This document shows positions 42,989-51,973 of a stretch of 64,000 nt of DNA, in pieces. Within the stretch, counting starts at the first letter, position 1. Every line of letters starts with the position of its first letter. The translations under genes and the position numbers were made by a program. The DNA is taken from contig JACKCG010000008.1 of assembly GCA_020634135.1 (NCBI GenBank), forward strand, positions 97,640 to 161,639, written 5' to 3'. This DNA is from Anaerolineaceae bacterium. GTDB taxonomy: Bacteria; Chloroflexota; Anaerolineae; Aggregatilineales; Phototrophicaceae. The notes beneath the pieces were generated by a model. The model had not been told where the DNA came from and made no database searches. It saw only the letters and a list, made by a program, of their open reading frames with translations.

Positions 42989-43966
42989 TTACGGCAGCAG
43001 CAGCACCTTGCCTTTCGTCTGGCGGGCTTCCATGTAACGGTGGGCATCCGGCGCGTCGGCCAGCGGGAAGGTCTGGTCAATCCGCACGTCCAGCTCCCCG
43101 GCGGCGATCCAGCCAAACACTGAGTCACAGCGTTCCTGGAGTTCTGTCCGGTCTGAAATGTAGTGTCCCAGGCTGGGGCGCGTGACGAACAGCGATCCGC
43201 CAGCGTTCAGCCGCTGCAAGTCAAAGGGCGGCACCGGCCCGCTCGCAGCCCCGTATAGCACCATGTAGCCGCGTGGCTTCAGGCACTTGAGGCTTTTATC
43301 AAACGTCGTCAACCCGACCGAGTCATAGACCACATCCACGCCCTTGCCGTCGGTTAGTCGGCGCGTCTCCGCCTCAAAATCCTGTTCCGAGTACAGAATC
43401 ACCGCCTCCGCTCCGGCCTGTTTCACCAGTTCTGCTTTCTCGTGGGTGGATACCGTGCCGATCACCCGCGCGCCGCGCCGTTTTGCCATCTGCACCAGCA
43501 GCAGCCCCACGCCGCCCGCCGCCGCATGAACCAGCGCCGTGTGGCCGGGTTGCAGCGGATACGTGGTGGCGCTCAGGTAGTGCGCGGTCAACCCTTGTAG
43601 CATGACCGCCGCCGCCTGCTGAAAGCTGACGGCATCGGGCAGTCTGACCAGCTTCTGAACCGGCAGGATAGCAGCTTCAGCGTATGCGCCGCGCTCCATC
43701 GCGTAGGCCACCCGGTCTCCCGGTTGGACATCTGTCACGCCCGCGCCCACCGCGTCCACCACACCCGCGCCTTCCATGCCCGGCGTGAAGGGCAGCGGCA
43801 GCGGATACTGGCCGATACGGTGGTAAATATCAATGTAATTCAGCCCGGCGGCTTCAATCCTGACCCGCGCCTGTCCCGCGCCGGGTTCTGGAACGGGGAT
43901 GTCCTCGTAACGCATGACCTCCGGCCCGCCGGTCTGGTGAATCCGAATCGCTTTCATCGTTGCCAT
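42989..43966 (-). CDS. NAD(P)H:quinone oxidoreductase (zeta-crystallin-like MDR)
   Basis: 325 residues. Zinc-free medium-chain dehydrogenase/reductase that reduces quinones with NADPH. Seen: GLNYIDIYHRIGQYPLPLPFTPG split across about residues 44-65, with no Zn-ligand Cys; HAAAGGVGLLLVQMAKRRGA (nucleotide-binding, about 148-167); YDSVGLTTFDKSLKCLKPRGY; and the C-terminal ADAPDAHRYMEARQTKGKVLLLP. AAGGAC precedes the ATG. It lies 72 bp upstream of selC on the same strand; an oxidative-stress link with the peroxiredoxin is possible but unproven. Confidence 0.93.
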   Translation of the reverse strand: MATMKAIRIHQTGGPEVMRYEDIPVPEPGAGQARVRIEAAGLNYIDIYHRIGQYPLPLPFTPGMEGAGVVDAVGAGVTDVQPGDRVAYAMERGAYAEAAILPVQKLVRLPDAVSFQQAAAVMLQGLTAHYLSATTYPLQPGHTALVHAAAGGVGLLLVQMAKRRGARVIGTVSTHEKAELVKQAGAEAVILYSEQDFEAETRRLTDGKGVDVVYDSVGLTTFDKSLKCLKPRGYMVLYGAASGPVPPFDLQRLNAGGSLFVTRPSLGHYISDRTELQERCDSVFGWIAAGELDVRIDQTFPLADAPDAHRYMEARQTKGKVLLLP

Positions 43967-44022
43967 GATCTATGTCCTTCGTGTATCTGTTTTTTATCCT
44001 GGAAGTCAGTCAGTGGTCGCCC

Positions 44023-45084
44023 TTACTCTGCCTCTTTCAACCGGTCATCACCATGCGAAACCCGCTGGATGAGCCGCAGCATCTCGTGCTGGACTTCCGC
44101 CGAGCGCCGGCCCAGGGCGGCCAGTTCAACGCTGCGGTCTTTGCCGGAACAGTGCCGCTCGGCCTGTGCCAGACAGACCACCGCCCAGCGCAAATTCCCC
44201 AGAATCTCCCAGAAATCGACGTCGCGTCGGTTGACGGTACGCCCGCTGGCCCCCTCGTAGGCGGTGATAAACGGTTCACGCTCCCCGATTCCGCCCAGGC
44301 GCAGCCTCCCCTGACCGTAGCGCCAATCCCGCAGGCACGGCCACGCCAGGTCTTCCAGCGGGTCGCCCAGGCGGCAGAATTCCCAGTCAATGATCGCCTT
44401 GAGGCCGGTTTCGCCCACCACGATATTGCCGATACGGAAATCGCCGTGCAGCAGCACCGGGGTCTGCGCGGTGGGCTGATTATTTTCCGCCCAACGCAGC
44501 CCGAAGCTGAAAACCGGGTTATGCACACCCAGCCCGGCAATCATCCCGCGTATCTGGGCGATGGCCTCCTGCGCCGGGGTGCGACCAGCTTCCGGTTTTG
44601 GCAGAAAAGTCAACTGGTGACGGGTATAATCCACTGCGTGGATACGGGCTAACTGCTCGCCCATCTGCCGGGGGAGCGCCTTACGGGCATCGGCCAGGTT
44701 CTCCTGGGTGACGACCAGCGACCCGATCACCACGCCCTCGATATAATCACTGACCATGAAGGGAGTATCCAGAATCGCCGGTTCAACACAATACCAGCGG
44801 GGATTGGGGACAGCGACGCCTTCCGCGTGGACAGCTTGCAGCACGACAAATTCCTGTTCGCGCTCCAGCGCCTGGTCGGAATAGGTCGAAGCGCGGTCAC
44901 GGCGCAGCATCAACTGCTGCTCGTCGCCATTCAGCCTGATGCGCACCAGCCAGTTTTCGCGGGATGTGCCGCCCGGCAGTTCTTGCAGTGTTTCGAGTTT
45001 GAGAGCACCATCCGTTACCGCTTCCAGGTAGTCGGTAATCCGCTGGCGGAAATCCTCACCGGCTTGGATCTGTTCTGTCATCAC
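44023..45084 (-). CDS. Phosphotransferase family protein (APH-like)
   Basis: 353 residues. Protein-kinase-like aminoglycoside phosphotransferase fold, closest to the group often linked to acyl-CoA dehydrogenases (ACAD10-like). Seen: GGTSRENWLVRI (about residues 28-39), VLLHGDFRIGNIVV (catalytic HGD.R..N, about residue 210), and AIIDWEFCRLGDPLEDLAWP (about 228-247). Start is GTG 45084 or ATG 45081; ribosome site weak. 56 bases before the quinone oxidoreductase gene, same strand. Substrate unknown. Confidence 0.85.
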   Translation of the reverse strand: MMTEQIQAGEDFRQRITDYLEAVTDGALKLETLQELPGGTSRENWLVRIRLNGDEQQLMLRRDRASTYSDQALEREQEFVVLQAVHAEGVAVPNPRWYCVEPAILDTPFMVSDYIEGVVIGSLVVTQENLADARKALPRQMGEQLARIHAVDYTRHQLTFLPKPEAGRTPAQEAIAQIRGMIAGLGVHNPVFSFGLRWAENNQPTAQTPVLLHGDFRIGNIVVGETGLKAIIDWEFCRLGDPLEDLAWPCLRDWRYGQGRLRLGGIGEREPFITAYEGASGRTVNRRDVDFWEILGNLRWAVVCLAQAERHCSGKDRSVELAALGRRSAEVQHEMLRLIQRVSHGDDRLKEAE

Positions 45085-45254
45085 GCGCTGCGAACCAATC
45101 TCTAATCTCTATGTCCTTAATTATATCGAATCTGTGCAGATACGCACTTGGCCTGAACTGGCTGACAAAAAAGCGCCTAACCGGTTGCGGGTTAATCGGA
45201 TTCGGGCTACATTTAACCCTAGATAACCCAATTTATCCCAAATTTGAGTAAAAT

Positions 45255-46175
45255 ATGGCCTGGCGCATACATCTGACAAACCAAGCAATACCGGCGCTCG
45301 ACATTCTTCCTGGCAAATCGCCGCTGCTGGCCGTGTGGACGCAGCGGGATCGGGTGGCCTACTTCGACCTGGAAACCGGCGCCTCGCTCGGTGAACAGAC
45401 GCACCTGTTAGGCAGCGTAGATAACCGCCAGCACCCCCGCTGGGGGGAATTCATGACCGGGCTGGTCGCGCCTAACCAGGCAGTTCTCCCGGTGGTGAAT
45501 ACCCCGCTTGGCATGGTTTACCTTACCGGCGATGGCCGGATGCGCGTCACGCAGGTGCGGGCGGCGGAACTTTTCCTGGAAATTGACGGCAAGGAATTGC
45601 AGTTGGATGCTGGCGAGGCCGAGGCGTTTCTCGCGGTTGGGCTGGATCGCTTTCTTGGCCTGATCGCCGCCCTGGATGAGGCTGGCAAGCTGCACGTCTA
45701 CCAGCAGCATATCCCGGTGGGCGTGTTCGACTTCGGCCTGACGGCGGACGAGAATTACGAGCCGAATATCGCGGTGGCCTTTGGCGGCGGGGCGCTCTTC
45801 GTGACCGATGGCCGCCGCATCGTGCTGACCGATTCAAGCGGCAAGAGCCGAAAACAACTGGATGTCCATTACTTCATCCGGCGCATTGCCTGTTCCCCGA
45901 ATGGCCGTTACCTGGCGACCAGCGACGCCGAAACCGGGGTGCTGCGCGTGTATGCCGGGGCTGACCTGACGATTACCCACCAGCGCCACGCCATTGACCT
46001 GGTGCTGGCGGCGACCCAGGTGCAGCTTCTGGCGGATATTCCGCCGATGGGGACGGCGCTCGGCCCGCTGGCGGTGGATAATCAGGGGCATGTCACCTTT
46101 GCCATGTCAGGCGTGGTCTGCCTGACCGATCTCGCCCAGATGGATGAACTGCCGCGCCCGCAGCCGCTGCTCTAG
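45255..46175 (+). CDS. Beta-propeller-like hypothetical protein
   Basis: 306 residues, no signal peptide. Alternating beta-strand segments spaced about 40-45 residues apart with GxxR/DxxG turns (LAVWTQRDRVAYFDLETG; YFIRRIACSPNGRYLATSDAETGVLRVYAG) suggest six or seven WD-like blades. No enzyme motif. Stands alone between a minus-strand kinase-like gene and a minus-strand peptidase gene. Function not recognised. Confidence 0.7.
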   Translation: MAWRIHLTNQAIPALDILPGKSPLLAVWTQRDRVAYFDLETGASLGEQTHLLGSVDNRQHPRWGEFMTGLVAPNQAVLPVVNTPLGMVYLTGDGRMRVTQVRAAELFLEIDGKELQLDAGEAEAFLAVGLDRFLGLIAALDEAGKLHVYQQHIPVGVFDFGLTADENYEPNIAVAFGGGALFVTDGRRIVLTDSSGKSRKQLDVHYFIRRIACSPNGRYLATSDAETGVLRVYAGADLTITHQRHAIDLVLAATQVQLLADIPPMGTALGPLAVDNQGHVTFAMSGVVCLTDLAQMDELPRPQPLL

Positions 46176-46266
46176 TGCTCAGTACCGAGACTTGCGGCAT
46201 GACGAAAGCCAGGTACATGATACACCGTATCCGGTAATCCGCTGCCGGGCAGCAAACCTGCTGTTT

Positions 46267-47334
46267 TTACAGATGCTGTGCCAGTATCCGGGAGAGGGTA
46301 TCAACAGGCAGGGCGTGCAGGGTGTTGCCGTCGCGCCCGGTCATCGTCTCGGCGGCGGTCAGGGCATTATAGACAGCCTCCTCCACCGATTCCACGACGG
46401 CGGCAAAGAGCGGATTGATGGCCGTCTCACGAAAGCGCGCTGCGGTTTCCACGACAGGCTGAGAGTCGTGCAGTTCCCGGCTGCTGGTGGAAAACGCGAT
46501 CACGAAGTCCCCGCTGCCGTTGTCACTGATCGTCCCGGTGCGTGCCAGCCCCAGGGCAGCGCGGCGGGCGAGTCGCCCTAGCTGGCGGGCATCGAGCGGG
46601 GCATCCGTCGCCAGCACCACCATGACCGAACCTGGTCCCGGCTGGGGCAGCATGTCATCCATCAGATAGCGGCCAACCGGGGCGCCCAGCACCCGTAACG
46701 CCCTGCGCTGGCCGAAATTCGTCTGCACCAGCGCGCCCACCGTGAAATCCAGGGCGCGGCGCGAGGCAGTCCCGATGCCCCCCTTGAACTGGTAACAGGC
46801 CGTCCCGGTGCCCGCGCCAACATTCCCCTCTGCAACCACGCCGCCTTGTGCGCGTTCAACCGCCGCCTGGATATGCTCCGGCTTCACATGCCGCCCCTGA
46901 ATGTCATTGAGGAAACCGTCGTTGCATTCGCCCACCACCGGATTCACCGTGCTGGTTGTAATGCCGATACCGGGGTTCTGGCGCAGCAGGGACGTGACGA
47001 GGCTGTCGGCGGCCCGCCATACGTTCAGGGTGTTGGTCAGCAGAATCGGGGTTTCGATCACGCCCAGTTCGCGCACCTGTTCGAAGCCAACCGCCTTGCC
47101 AAAGCCGTTGACCGTATGCACGCTCGCCACCACCTTTTCCTGGAAAAGGTTGCCATCGTGGGGCAGAATGGCCGTCACGCCGGTGCGTACCGGCCCGCTC
47201 CCTGGCTGTAACCGCCCTTCGCCAGCGATCAGCGTCACCTGCCCGACCAGGACGCCGGGGACATCCGTAATCGCGTTGTACGCGCCGGTTGGCAGATTCC
47301 CCGGTGTGAAACCCAGATCACGCAAACGAGGCAT
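46267..47334 (-). CDS. P1 family (S58) peptidase, DmpA-like
   Basis: 355 residues. Autoprocessing Ntn-type aminopeptidase. Seen: AYNAITDVPGVLVGQVTLI near the N-terminus split as separate blocks, GVVAEGNVGAGTGTACYQFKG (about residues 162-182 region; EGNVGAGTGT is diagnostic) and GGIGTASR holding the catalytic Ser candidate, then VGALVQTNFGQ and ATDAPLDARQLGRLARRA. Family members release N-terminal D- or L-residues. It is 11 bases downstream of map on the same strand, so the two aminopeptidases are likely co-transcribed. Confidence 0.9.
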   Translation of the reverse strand: MPRLRDLGFTPGNLPTGAYNAITDVPGVLVGQVTLIAGEGRLQPGSGPVRTGVTAILPHDGNLFQEKVVASVHTVNGFGKAVGFEQVRELGVIETPILLTNTLNVWRAADSLVTSLLRQNPGIGITTSTVNPVVGECNDGFLNDIQGRHVKPEHIQAAVERAQGGVVAEGNVGAGTGTACYQFKGGIGTASRRALDFTVGALVQTNFGQRRALRVLGAPVGRYLMDDMLPQPGPGSVMVVLATDAPLDARQLGRLARRAALGLARTGTISDNGSGDFVIAFSTSSRELHDSQPVVETAARFRETAINPLFAAVVESVEEAVYNALTAAETMTGRDGNTLHALPVDTLSRILAQHL

Positions 47335-47345
47335 GAGACATCGCT

Positions 47346-48137
47346 TTACAGCAGGGTGAGGATTTGCGGCTTGCCATCGGTGATGGCGATGGTGTGTTCA
47401 AAATGGGCGCAGAGCGTGCCATCCTGGGTGACAACCGTCCACTGGTCATCCAGTTCTGCCAGATCAGGCCGCCCGGCAATCACCATCGGCTCTAAAGCGT
47501 AGGTCATGCCCGGCTGTAAGGGGTAGCTCTGCCAACCGATGCGACGGGCGATGCGGCTGCGCGGCCACCAGTTGGGCATCTGCGGCTCTTCGTGCATATT
47601 GCGCCCCACGCCATGCCCGGTGTATTCACGCGCTACTGTGTAACCCTGCCCCAGCACGTAATTCTGCACCGCCAACGCCACATCCCGCGTCTCGTTGGGC
47701 AGCACCGAGGCTTCGATACCCACCTGGAGCGCCCGTTCGGTCACATCCAGCAGGCGCTGCACCGCCGGGGAAACCGCCCCTACCGCCGCCGTAAACGCCG
47801 CGTCCCCCACAAACCCCTGGAAGTGGCAGCCGGTATCCAGGCTGATGATGTCCCCCTCCCGCAGGATGCGCTTCGGGCTGGGGATGCCATGCACCAGTTC
47901 CTGGTTGATCGAAGCGGTCACCGTCGCCGGGAAGTTGGGCGCATCGGGCTTGGGATAGTTGAGGAAGGCCGGGGTTGCGCCATGATCGCGGATCACAGTC
48001 TCGGCAAGTTTATCGAGTTCAGCCGTCGAGATGCCGGGGCGAAGCGCCTCGCGCATGGCCTGGAGCGCCCGCGCCACAATACGCCCGGCCTCCCGCATAA
48101 CCGCAATCTCATCAGGCGTTTTGATATGAATCGTCAT
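47346..48137 (-). CDS. map: Methionine aminopeptidase, type I
   Basis: 263 residues from the ATG at 48137 (AAGGAC upstream; the frame extends to 48236 but into a repeat). Removes initiator Met. Metal ligands are visible: SLDTGCHFQGFVGDAA (two Asp, about residues 94-107), GHGVGRNMHEEPQMPN (His, about 168), ALEPMVIAG (Glu) and LCAHFEHTIAITD (Glu). The usual adk-map linkage of the ribosomal operon is kept, with a 140-bp gap containing a palindrome. Confidence 0.95.
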   Translation of the reverse strand: MTIHIKTPDEIAVMREAGRIVARALQAMREALRPGISTAELDKLAETVIRDHGATPAFLNYPKPDAPNFPATVTASINQELVHGIPSPKRILREGDIISLDTGCHFQGFVGDAAFTAAVGAVSPAVQRLLDVTERALQVGIEASVLPNETRDVALAVQNYVLGQGYTVAREYTGHGVGRNMHEEPQMPNWWPRSRIARRIGWQSYPLQPGMTYALEPMVIAGRPDLAELDDQWTVVTQDGTLCAHFEHTIAITDGKPQILTLL

Positions 48138-48199
48138 GGCGATGTCCTTCTCTGGTGTGCATGTCTGTAAATTTCTGCCAAACCGGATAGTGCCGGCCC

Positions 48200-48246
48200 T
48201 GTCCCTACGATCAAAATAAAATGGCCTATTATTCACCGTAGGGACA
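48200..48246. repeat. Inverted repeat TGTCCCTACG in the adk-map gap
   Basis: TGTCCCTACG (48200-48209) and CGTAGGGACA (48237-48246) are perfect complements around an AT-rich centre. Same GTAGGG core as the other intergenic palindromes. Confidence 0.7.
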
Positions 48247-48278
48247 ATGCCTGCGTTGTCCGCCAGGGTAAAGTCAAG

Positions 48279-48983
48279 CTACCGCGTCGCGTCAATCACC
48301 TGTTTGATCTGCTGGCTGACGGACGCAATGCTCCTGCTGGCGTCAATCCGCGCCACCAGCCCTTCACCCTCGAAGAATTCAACCAGCGGCATGGTGGTTT
48401 CCAGGTAGGTGTCAATCCGCTTGATGATCGAATGGGCGTTGGCATCGTCGGCGCGCCGGATCAGCACGGTATCCGTCCCCGCCAACTTCGCGGTGAGCTG
48501 CGGCGGATATGCCTTTTCCGGGTGGTCAACAAACTCCCACTCCATCCCCTCGGCATTGGAGTAAATGTTATAGCTCTTCCCCTCGGCGGTGGAAACCCGG
48601 CCAAAGGCCCGCTTGAACGCCTCGAACAGGTTGAGTTCGAGCAGCAGGACTCGCGTCAGCTTCTCGCCGCGCCCCTCCAGGTAGGCCTGCAACCATTCGG
48701 CCTGGTTGCGGCTGCGCGGGTAGCCATCCAGGATGACCCCATTGGCGGCGTCGGGCTGTTCCAGGCGGTCACGCACGATGTCATTGGTCACATCGTCCGG
48801 GATCAGGAGTCCCTTGCTCATCAGGTCCTGCACCCGCCGCGCCAGCTCATCCTCCCGGCTTTTCATCGCCCGGAACAGGTCGCCTGTCGAAACATGCGGA
48901 ATACCGTATTCCTTCTGAATAAACCCGGCCTGGACGCCTTTCCCGGCGCCCTGAACACCCATCAAAATAATATATAGACCCAT
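48279..48983 (-). CDS. adk: Adenylate kinase
   Basis: 234 residues. Converts ATP and AMP to two ADP. P-loop GVQGAGKGVQA (about residues 9-19), AMP-site HVSTGDLFRAM and DGYPRSRNQAEW (about 85-96) are clear. The LID segment (about residues 125-160, GRVSTAEGKSYNIYSN) is unlike the usual zinc or polar LID, with HPEKAYPPQ at its end; RRADDANAHSIIKRI follows as the expected RxDD motif. Somewhat longer than typical. Position after secY supports the call. Confidence 0.92.
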   Translation of the reverse strand: MGLYIILMGVQGAGKGVQAGFIQKEYGIPHVSTGDLFRAMKSREDELARRVQDLMSKGLLIPDDVTNDIVRDRLEQPDAANGVILDGYPRSRNQAEWLQAYLEGRGEKLTRVLLLELNLFEAFKRAFGRVSTAEGKSYNIYSNAEGMEWEFVDHPEKAYPPQLTAKLAGTDTVLIRRADDANAHSIIKRIDTYLETTMPLVEFFEGEGLVARIDASRSIASVSQQIKQVIDATR

Positions 48984-49029
48984 CTATGAACGTCCCTTTT
49001 ATATTCGATTGGTTTGTTGGCATAACAAA

Positions 49030-49090
49030 AATCGCCAGATGACCCGGCAGCCAGGGCAACCCTGGAAACAAACCGGACCTCCTGGCGATT
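49030..49090 (-). terminator. Structured element between secY and adk, terminator-like
   Basis: On the minus strand AATCGCCAG (49090-49082) pairs with CTGGCGATT (49038-49030), with an internal CCAGGG / CCCTGG hairpin, and several T follow. It could attenuate transcription from secY into adk or be an RNA leader for adk. Confidence 0.55.
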
Positions 49091-49173
49091 GGATGGCTAA
49101 AACATATTGCAATGACATTGCAACGGTCACACAACGGCGAGGCCGGGTTGCCCCTGCCACCGCTCGGCTACGC

Positions 49174-50487
49174 TTAACTCATAAAGCCTTCGTAATTGCG
49201 CATCACGAGTTGGGCTTCAAGCTGGCGCATCGTATCAATCACCACACCGACCACAATAATCAACCCGGAACCGGTCAGCACTTCCGCCGCATTATAGCCG
49301 CTGCCGGCGATGGCCTCATTCGGGAAGATCACCCCGTTGAGCAGGTCAATCAGCCCCGGCATGATGGCGATCACGCCCAGGAAGAGCGCCCCGACCAGCG
49401 TAATACGCCGGGTCACGCGCTGAATATAGTCCTGGGTGCGTTTACCGGGACGGATACCGGGGATAAAGCCGCCCTGTCGTTGCAGGTTTTCCGCCAGGTT
49501 CTGCTGCCCGACCATCACATCGGTATACAGGAAGGTGAAGCCCACCACCAGCAGGAAGAACGTGAGCCAGTACGTCAGGCCGGTCTGGCTGCCGAAGGTC
49601 GCCGTAATCGAATCGGCCACCGGGCCGGGGAAAATATTGGCAATCACTGCCGGCAGCGCGATAATCGCCTGGGCGAAGATCAGCGGGATCATGCCCACCG
49701 CGTTCACCCGCAGCGGGATATGGGTCGTGCCGCCGCCGTACTGTTTGCGCCCGCGCACCCGCTTGCCGTACTGCACCGGGATACGCCGCTGGCCTTCCTG
49801 GATGTAGACGATGACCACAATGCTGATAATCACAATGGCGACGAACATCACCAGGTTATAGATCTGCTGGGTCGAACCGGTGACCAGTTGCACCAGCCGC
49901 TGCGGCGCCTGCGCCACGATACCGGCAAAAATGATAAGCGAAATACCGTTGCCGATACCCTGCTCGGTAATCAGTTCACCCAGCCAGATGGCGAACATCG
50001 TCCCCGCCGCCATCGTCGCAATCACCGCCAGTGAAAGCAGGAAGTCCGAGCCGAAGCCGGGAATAATCGGGGCCGAACCGAGGCTGGAGAAAATCTGAAT
50101 CTGGCCGATGGACTGCAAGATCGCCATCGGGATCGCCAGGTAATAGGTGTACTGGTTGAGTTTATCCTGGCCGCCCGGCTCACGTTGAAGCCGTTCCAGC
50201 GCCGGGATAATTGGCACCAGGAGCTGGAAAATAATCTGCGCGGTGATGTAGGGGTACACCCCGTTAGCGATGACGCTGAAATTCCGCACCCCGCCCCCGG
50301 AAAGCAGGTTCAGCACATCCAGAAAGCCGCCCTGCTGGCTTGCCAGTAAAGACTGCAAAGCATTACGATCCACGCCGATAACCGGCACATGGGCGGCGAA
50401 CTGGTAGATGACCAGTATCAGCGCGGTTATCAGCAGTTTGTTTCGCACATCCGGCAGCCGGAGCGCATTACGGAGAGCCTCAATCAT
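49174..50487 (-). CDS. secY: Protein translocase subunit SecY
   Basis: 437 residues, ten transmembrane helices. Central channel of the Sec translocon. Seen: LRNALRLPDVRNKLLITALI at TM1, plug region QQGGFLDVLNLLSGG, GIGNGISLIIFAGIV (TM4 area), and cytosolic loops RRIPVQYGKRVRG and NGIRPGKRT-like PGIRPGKRTQDYI. GAGGAA precedes the ATG. Last gene of the spc part of the operon before adk. Confidence 0.97.
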   Translation of the reverse strand: MIEALRNALRLPDVRNKLLITALILVIYQFAAHVPVIGVDRNALQSLLASQQGGFLDVLNLLSGGGVRNFSVIANGVYPYITAQIIFQLLVPIIPALERLQREPGGQDKLNQYTYYLAIPMAILQSIGQIQIFSSLGSAPIIPGFGSDFLLSLAVIATMAAGTMFAIWLGELITEQGIGNGISLIIFAGIVAQAPQRLVQLVTGSTQQIYNLVMFVAIVIISIVVIVYIQEGQRRIPVQYGKRVRGRKQYGGGTTHIPLRVNAVGMIPLIFAQAIIALPAVIANIFPGPVADSITATFGSQTGLTYWLTFFLLVVGFTFLYTDVMVGQQNLAENLQRQGGFIPGIRPGKRTQDYIQRVTRRITLVGALFLGVIAIMPGLIDLLNGVIFPNEAIAGSGYNAAEVLTGSGLIIVVGVVIDTMRQLEAQLVMRNYEGFMS

Positions 50488-50629
50488 CCCAAAATTCCTC
50501 GTTAATCGGTTAGTCGCCCGTCATCGGTTGATTGACATAAGAAAAACCGGAAATCCACCTGCCCGATTTCTCGCGGCGACTGGCTAAAAATGGTACCAGG
50601 GCAGAGTATACCGCCCCCGCATGAAACTC

Positions 50630-50653
50630 AACAAGGGGCTTCAGCCCCCTGTT
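50630..50653. repeat. GGGGCT-TC-AGCCCC palindrome between rplO and secY
   Basis: AACA and GGGGCT pair with AGCCCC and TGTT. Resembles 10507-10532. No T run, so not a clear terminator. Confidence 0.55.
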
Positions 50654-50672
50654 TCGATTTCTAATATGGTTC

Positions 50673-51194
50673 TTACTCCTCGGCCATCAGTTTGGCGAGG
50701 TCTTCCTTACGCATCTTGCGAACGGTGGCCCGCGCCCCGGTAATCAGGAGCGGGATGACCGCTGTTTCACCACCTGCGCCGGTGATCTTTTCCTGGGCGC
50801 TCTTGGTGAAGCGATGCGCCCGCACCGTCAGCTTCTTGCTCAGGTCGCCGTTACCCAGCACGACGACGGGTTTCACCGCGTCGCGGATCATGCCGCGTTC
50901 GGCCAGCAGTGCCGGGGTGACTTCAGTCCCCGCGTCCAGCAGTTCAAGCTGCTCGACTTTGACTTCCTGGTATTCAATGCGGAAGATGTTGTTAAAGCCG
51001 CGTTTGAACGGCAGCCGCCGCACCAGGGGAAGCTGACCACCCTCAAAGTATGCCCCCTTGGGTTTGCCGCCCCGTGCGCCCTGGCCTTTGGTACCACGCC
51101 CGGCGGTTTTACCCTTGCCCGCCGCGATACCCCGGCCCACACGTGTCCGTTTTCTCTTTGACCCCGGAGTGGGTTGCAGTTCATGCAGTTTCAT
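50673..51194 (-). CDS. rplO: 50S ribosomal protein L15
   Basis: 173 residues from ATG 51194 (GAGGAA upstream). N-terminus MKLHELQPTPGSKRKRTRVG and the glycine-rich TAGRGTKGQGARGG are typical L15; it binds 23S rRNA late in assembly. Longer than the usual 145-150 residues because of a C-terminal extension (ITGARATVRKMRKEDLAKL). It overlaps the end of rpmD by 14 bases. Confidence 0.97.
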   Translation of the reverse strand: MKLHELQPTPGSKRKRTRVGRGIAAGKGKTAGRGTKGQGARGGKPKGAYFEGGQLPLVRRLPFKRGFNNIFRIEYQEVKVEQLELLDAGTEVTPALLAERGMIRDAVKPVVVLGNGDLSKKLTVRAHRFTKSAQEKITGAGGETAVIPLLITGARATVRKMRKEDLAKLMAEE

Positions 51195-51402
51195 CGTCAA
51201 TTTCCTCAACCTTAAGCAGGTGGCTGATCTTATTAATCATGCCCCGAATCTGCGGTGTGTCTTTTTGCACCACACTGGCGTTCATCCGCCGCAGTCCCAG
51301 CGAACGGGCGGTATACCCCTGGCTCTTTTCGTAACCAATCGGGCTTTTCACCAGCGTAATTCGCAGTGCCTTCTCTTTTTGGGCTTTCTTTTTAGTCGCC
51401 AT
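51181..51402 (-). CDS. rpmD: 50S ribosomal protein L30
   Basis: 73 residues from ATG at 51402, which overlaps the rpsE stop by 11 bases. Core LRITLVKSPIGYEKSQGYTARSLGLRRMN is diagnostic of bacterial L30. Ends DDETA, slightly longer than average. Coupled at both ends with its neighbours. Confidence 0.96.
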   Translation of the reverse strand: MATKKKAQKEKALRITLVKSPIGYEKSQGYTARSLGLRRMNASVVQKDTPQIRGMINKISHLLKVEEIDDETA

Positions 51403-51958
51403 GCTGCTGCTGATACCTCCGTGCACGCTCCCAGAACGGCAGCAGTTCTTCCGCATCCTTGCCCCGCATCGCCGCCATCTCCTGCGGACTGCGCAGTTGG
51501 TTGAGCGCCTCAATCGTCGCCATCGTGACGTTGAGCAGATTGTTGCTGCCCTGACTCTTGCTCAGAATGTCGCGGACACCGGCAGCCTCCAGCACGGCAC
51601 GTACACCACCGCCGGCGATAACGCCCGTACCGGGGGAAGCCGGTTTGAGCATCACCACAGCGCCGCCATACTCCGCCGTCACCGGGTGCGGAATGGTCGA
51701 GCCGGAAAGCGCGACTTTGTTCATATTCTTGCGGGCGCGGTCAGCCCCTTTACGGATTGCATCCGGCACACCGCGTGCCTTGCCGGTGCCAACGCCGACC
51801 CGCCCCTTGTTATCCCCAACGATTACCACAGTGCGGAAGGCGAAGCGACGACCACCCTTGATTACTTTGGCGACGCGGGTAATATCTACCACGCGCTCAT
51901 CGAGTTCTTCGCGTTCTTCATCACGGTCGCGCCGTTCCCGCCGTTGTTTTTCAGCCAT
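51392..51958 (-). CDS. rpsE: 30S ribosomal protein S5
   Basis: 188 residues. S5 contributes to decoding accuracy. DITRVAKVIKGGRRFAFRT and GTGKARGVPDAIRKG, then RAVLEAAGVRDILSKSQGS are diagnostic. It has a charged N-terminal extension of about 20 residues (Arg/Asp/Glu-rich). Confidence 0.97.
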   Translation of the reverse strand: MAEKQRRERRDRDEEREELDERVVDITRVAKVIKGGRRFAFRTVVIVGDNKGRVGVGTGKARGVPDAIRKGADRARKNMNKVALSGSTIPHPVTAEYGGAVVMLKPASPGTGVIAGGGVRAVLEAAGVRDILSKSQGSNNLLNVTMATIEALNQLRSPQEMAAMRGKDAEELLPFWERARRYQQQHGD

Positions 51959-51973
51959 CGTGTGTTCTCCAGG

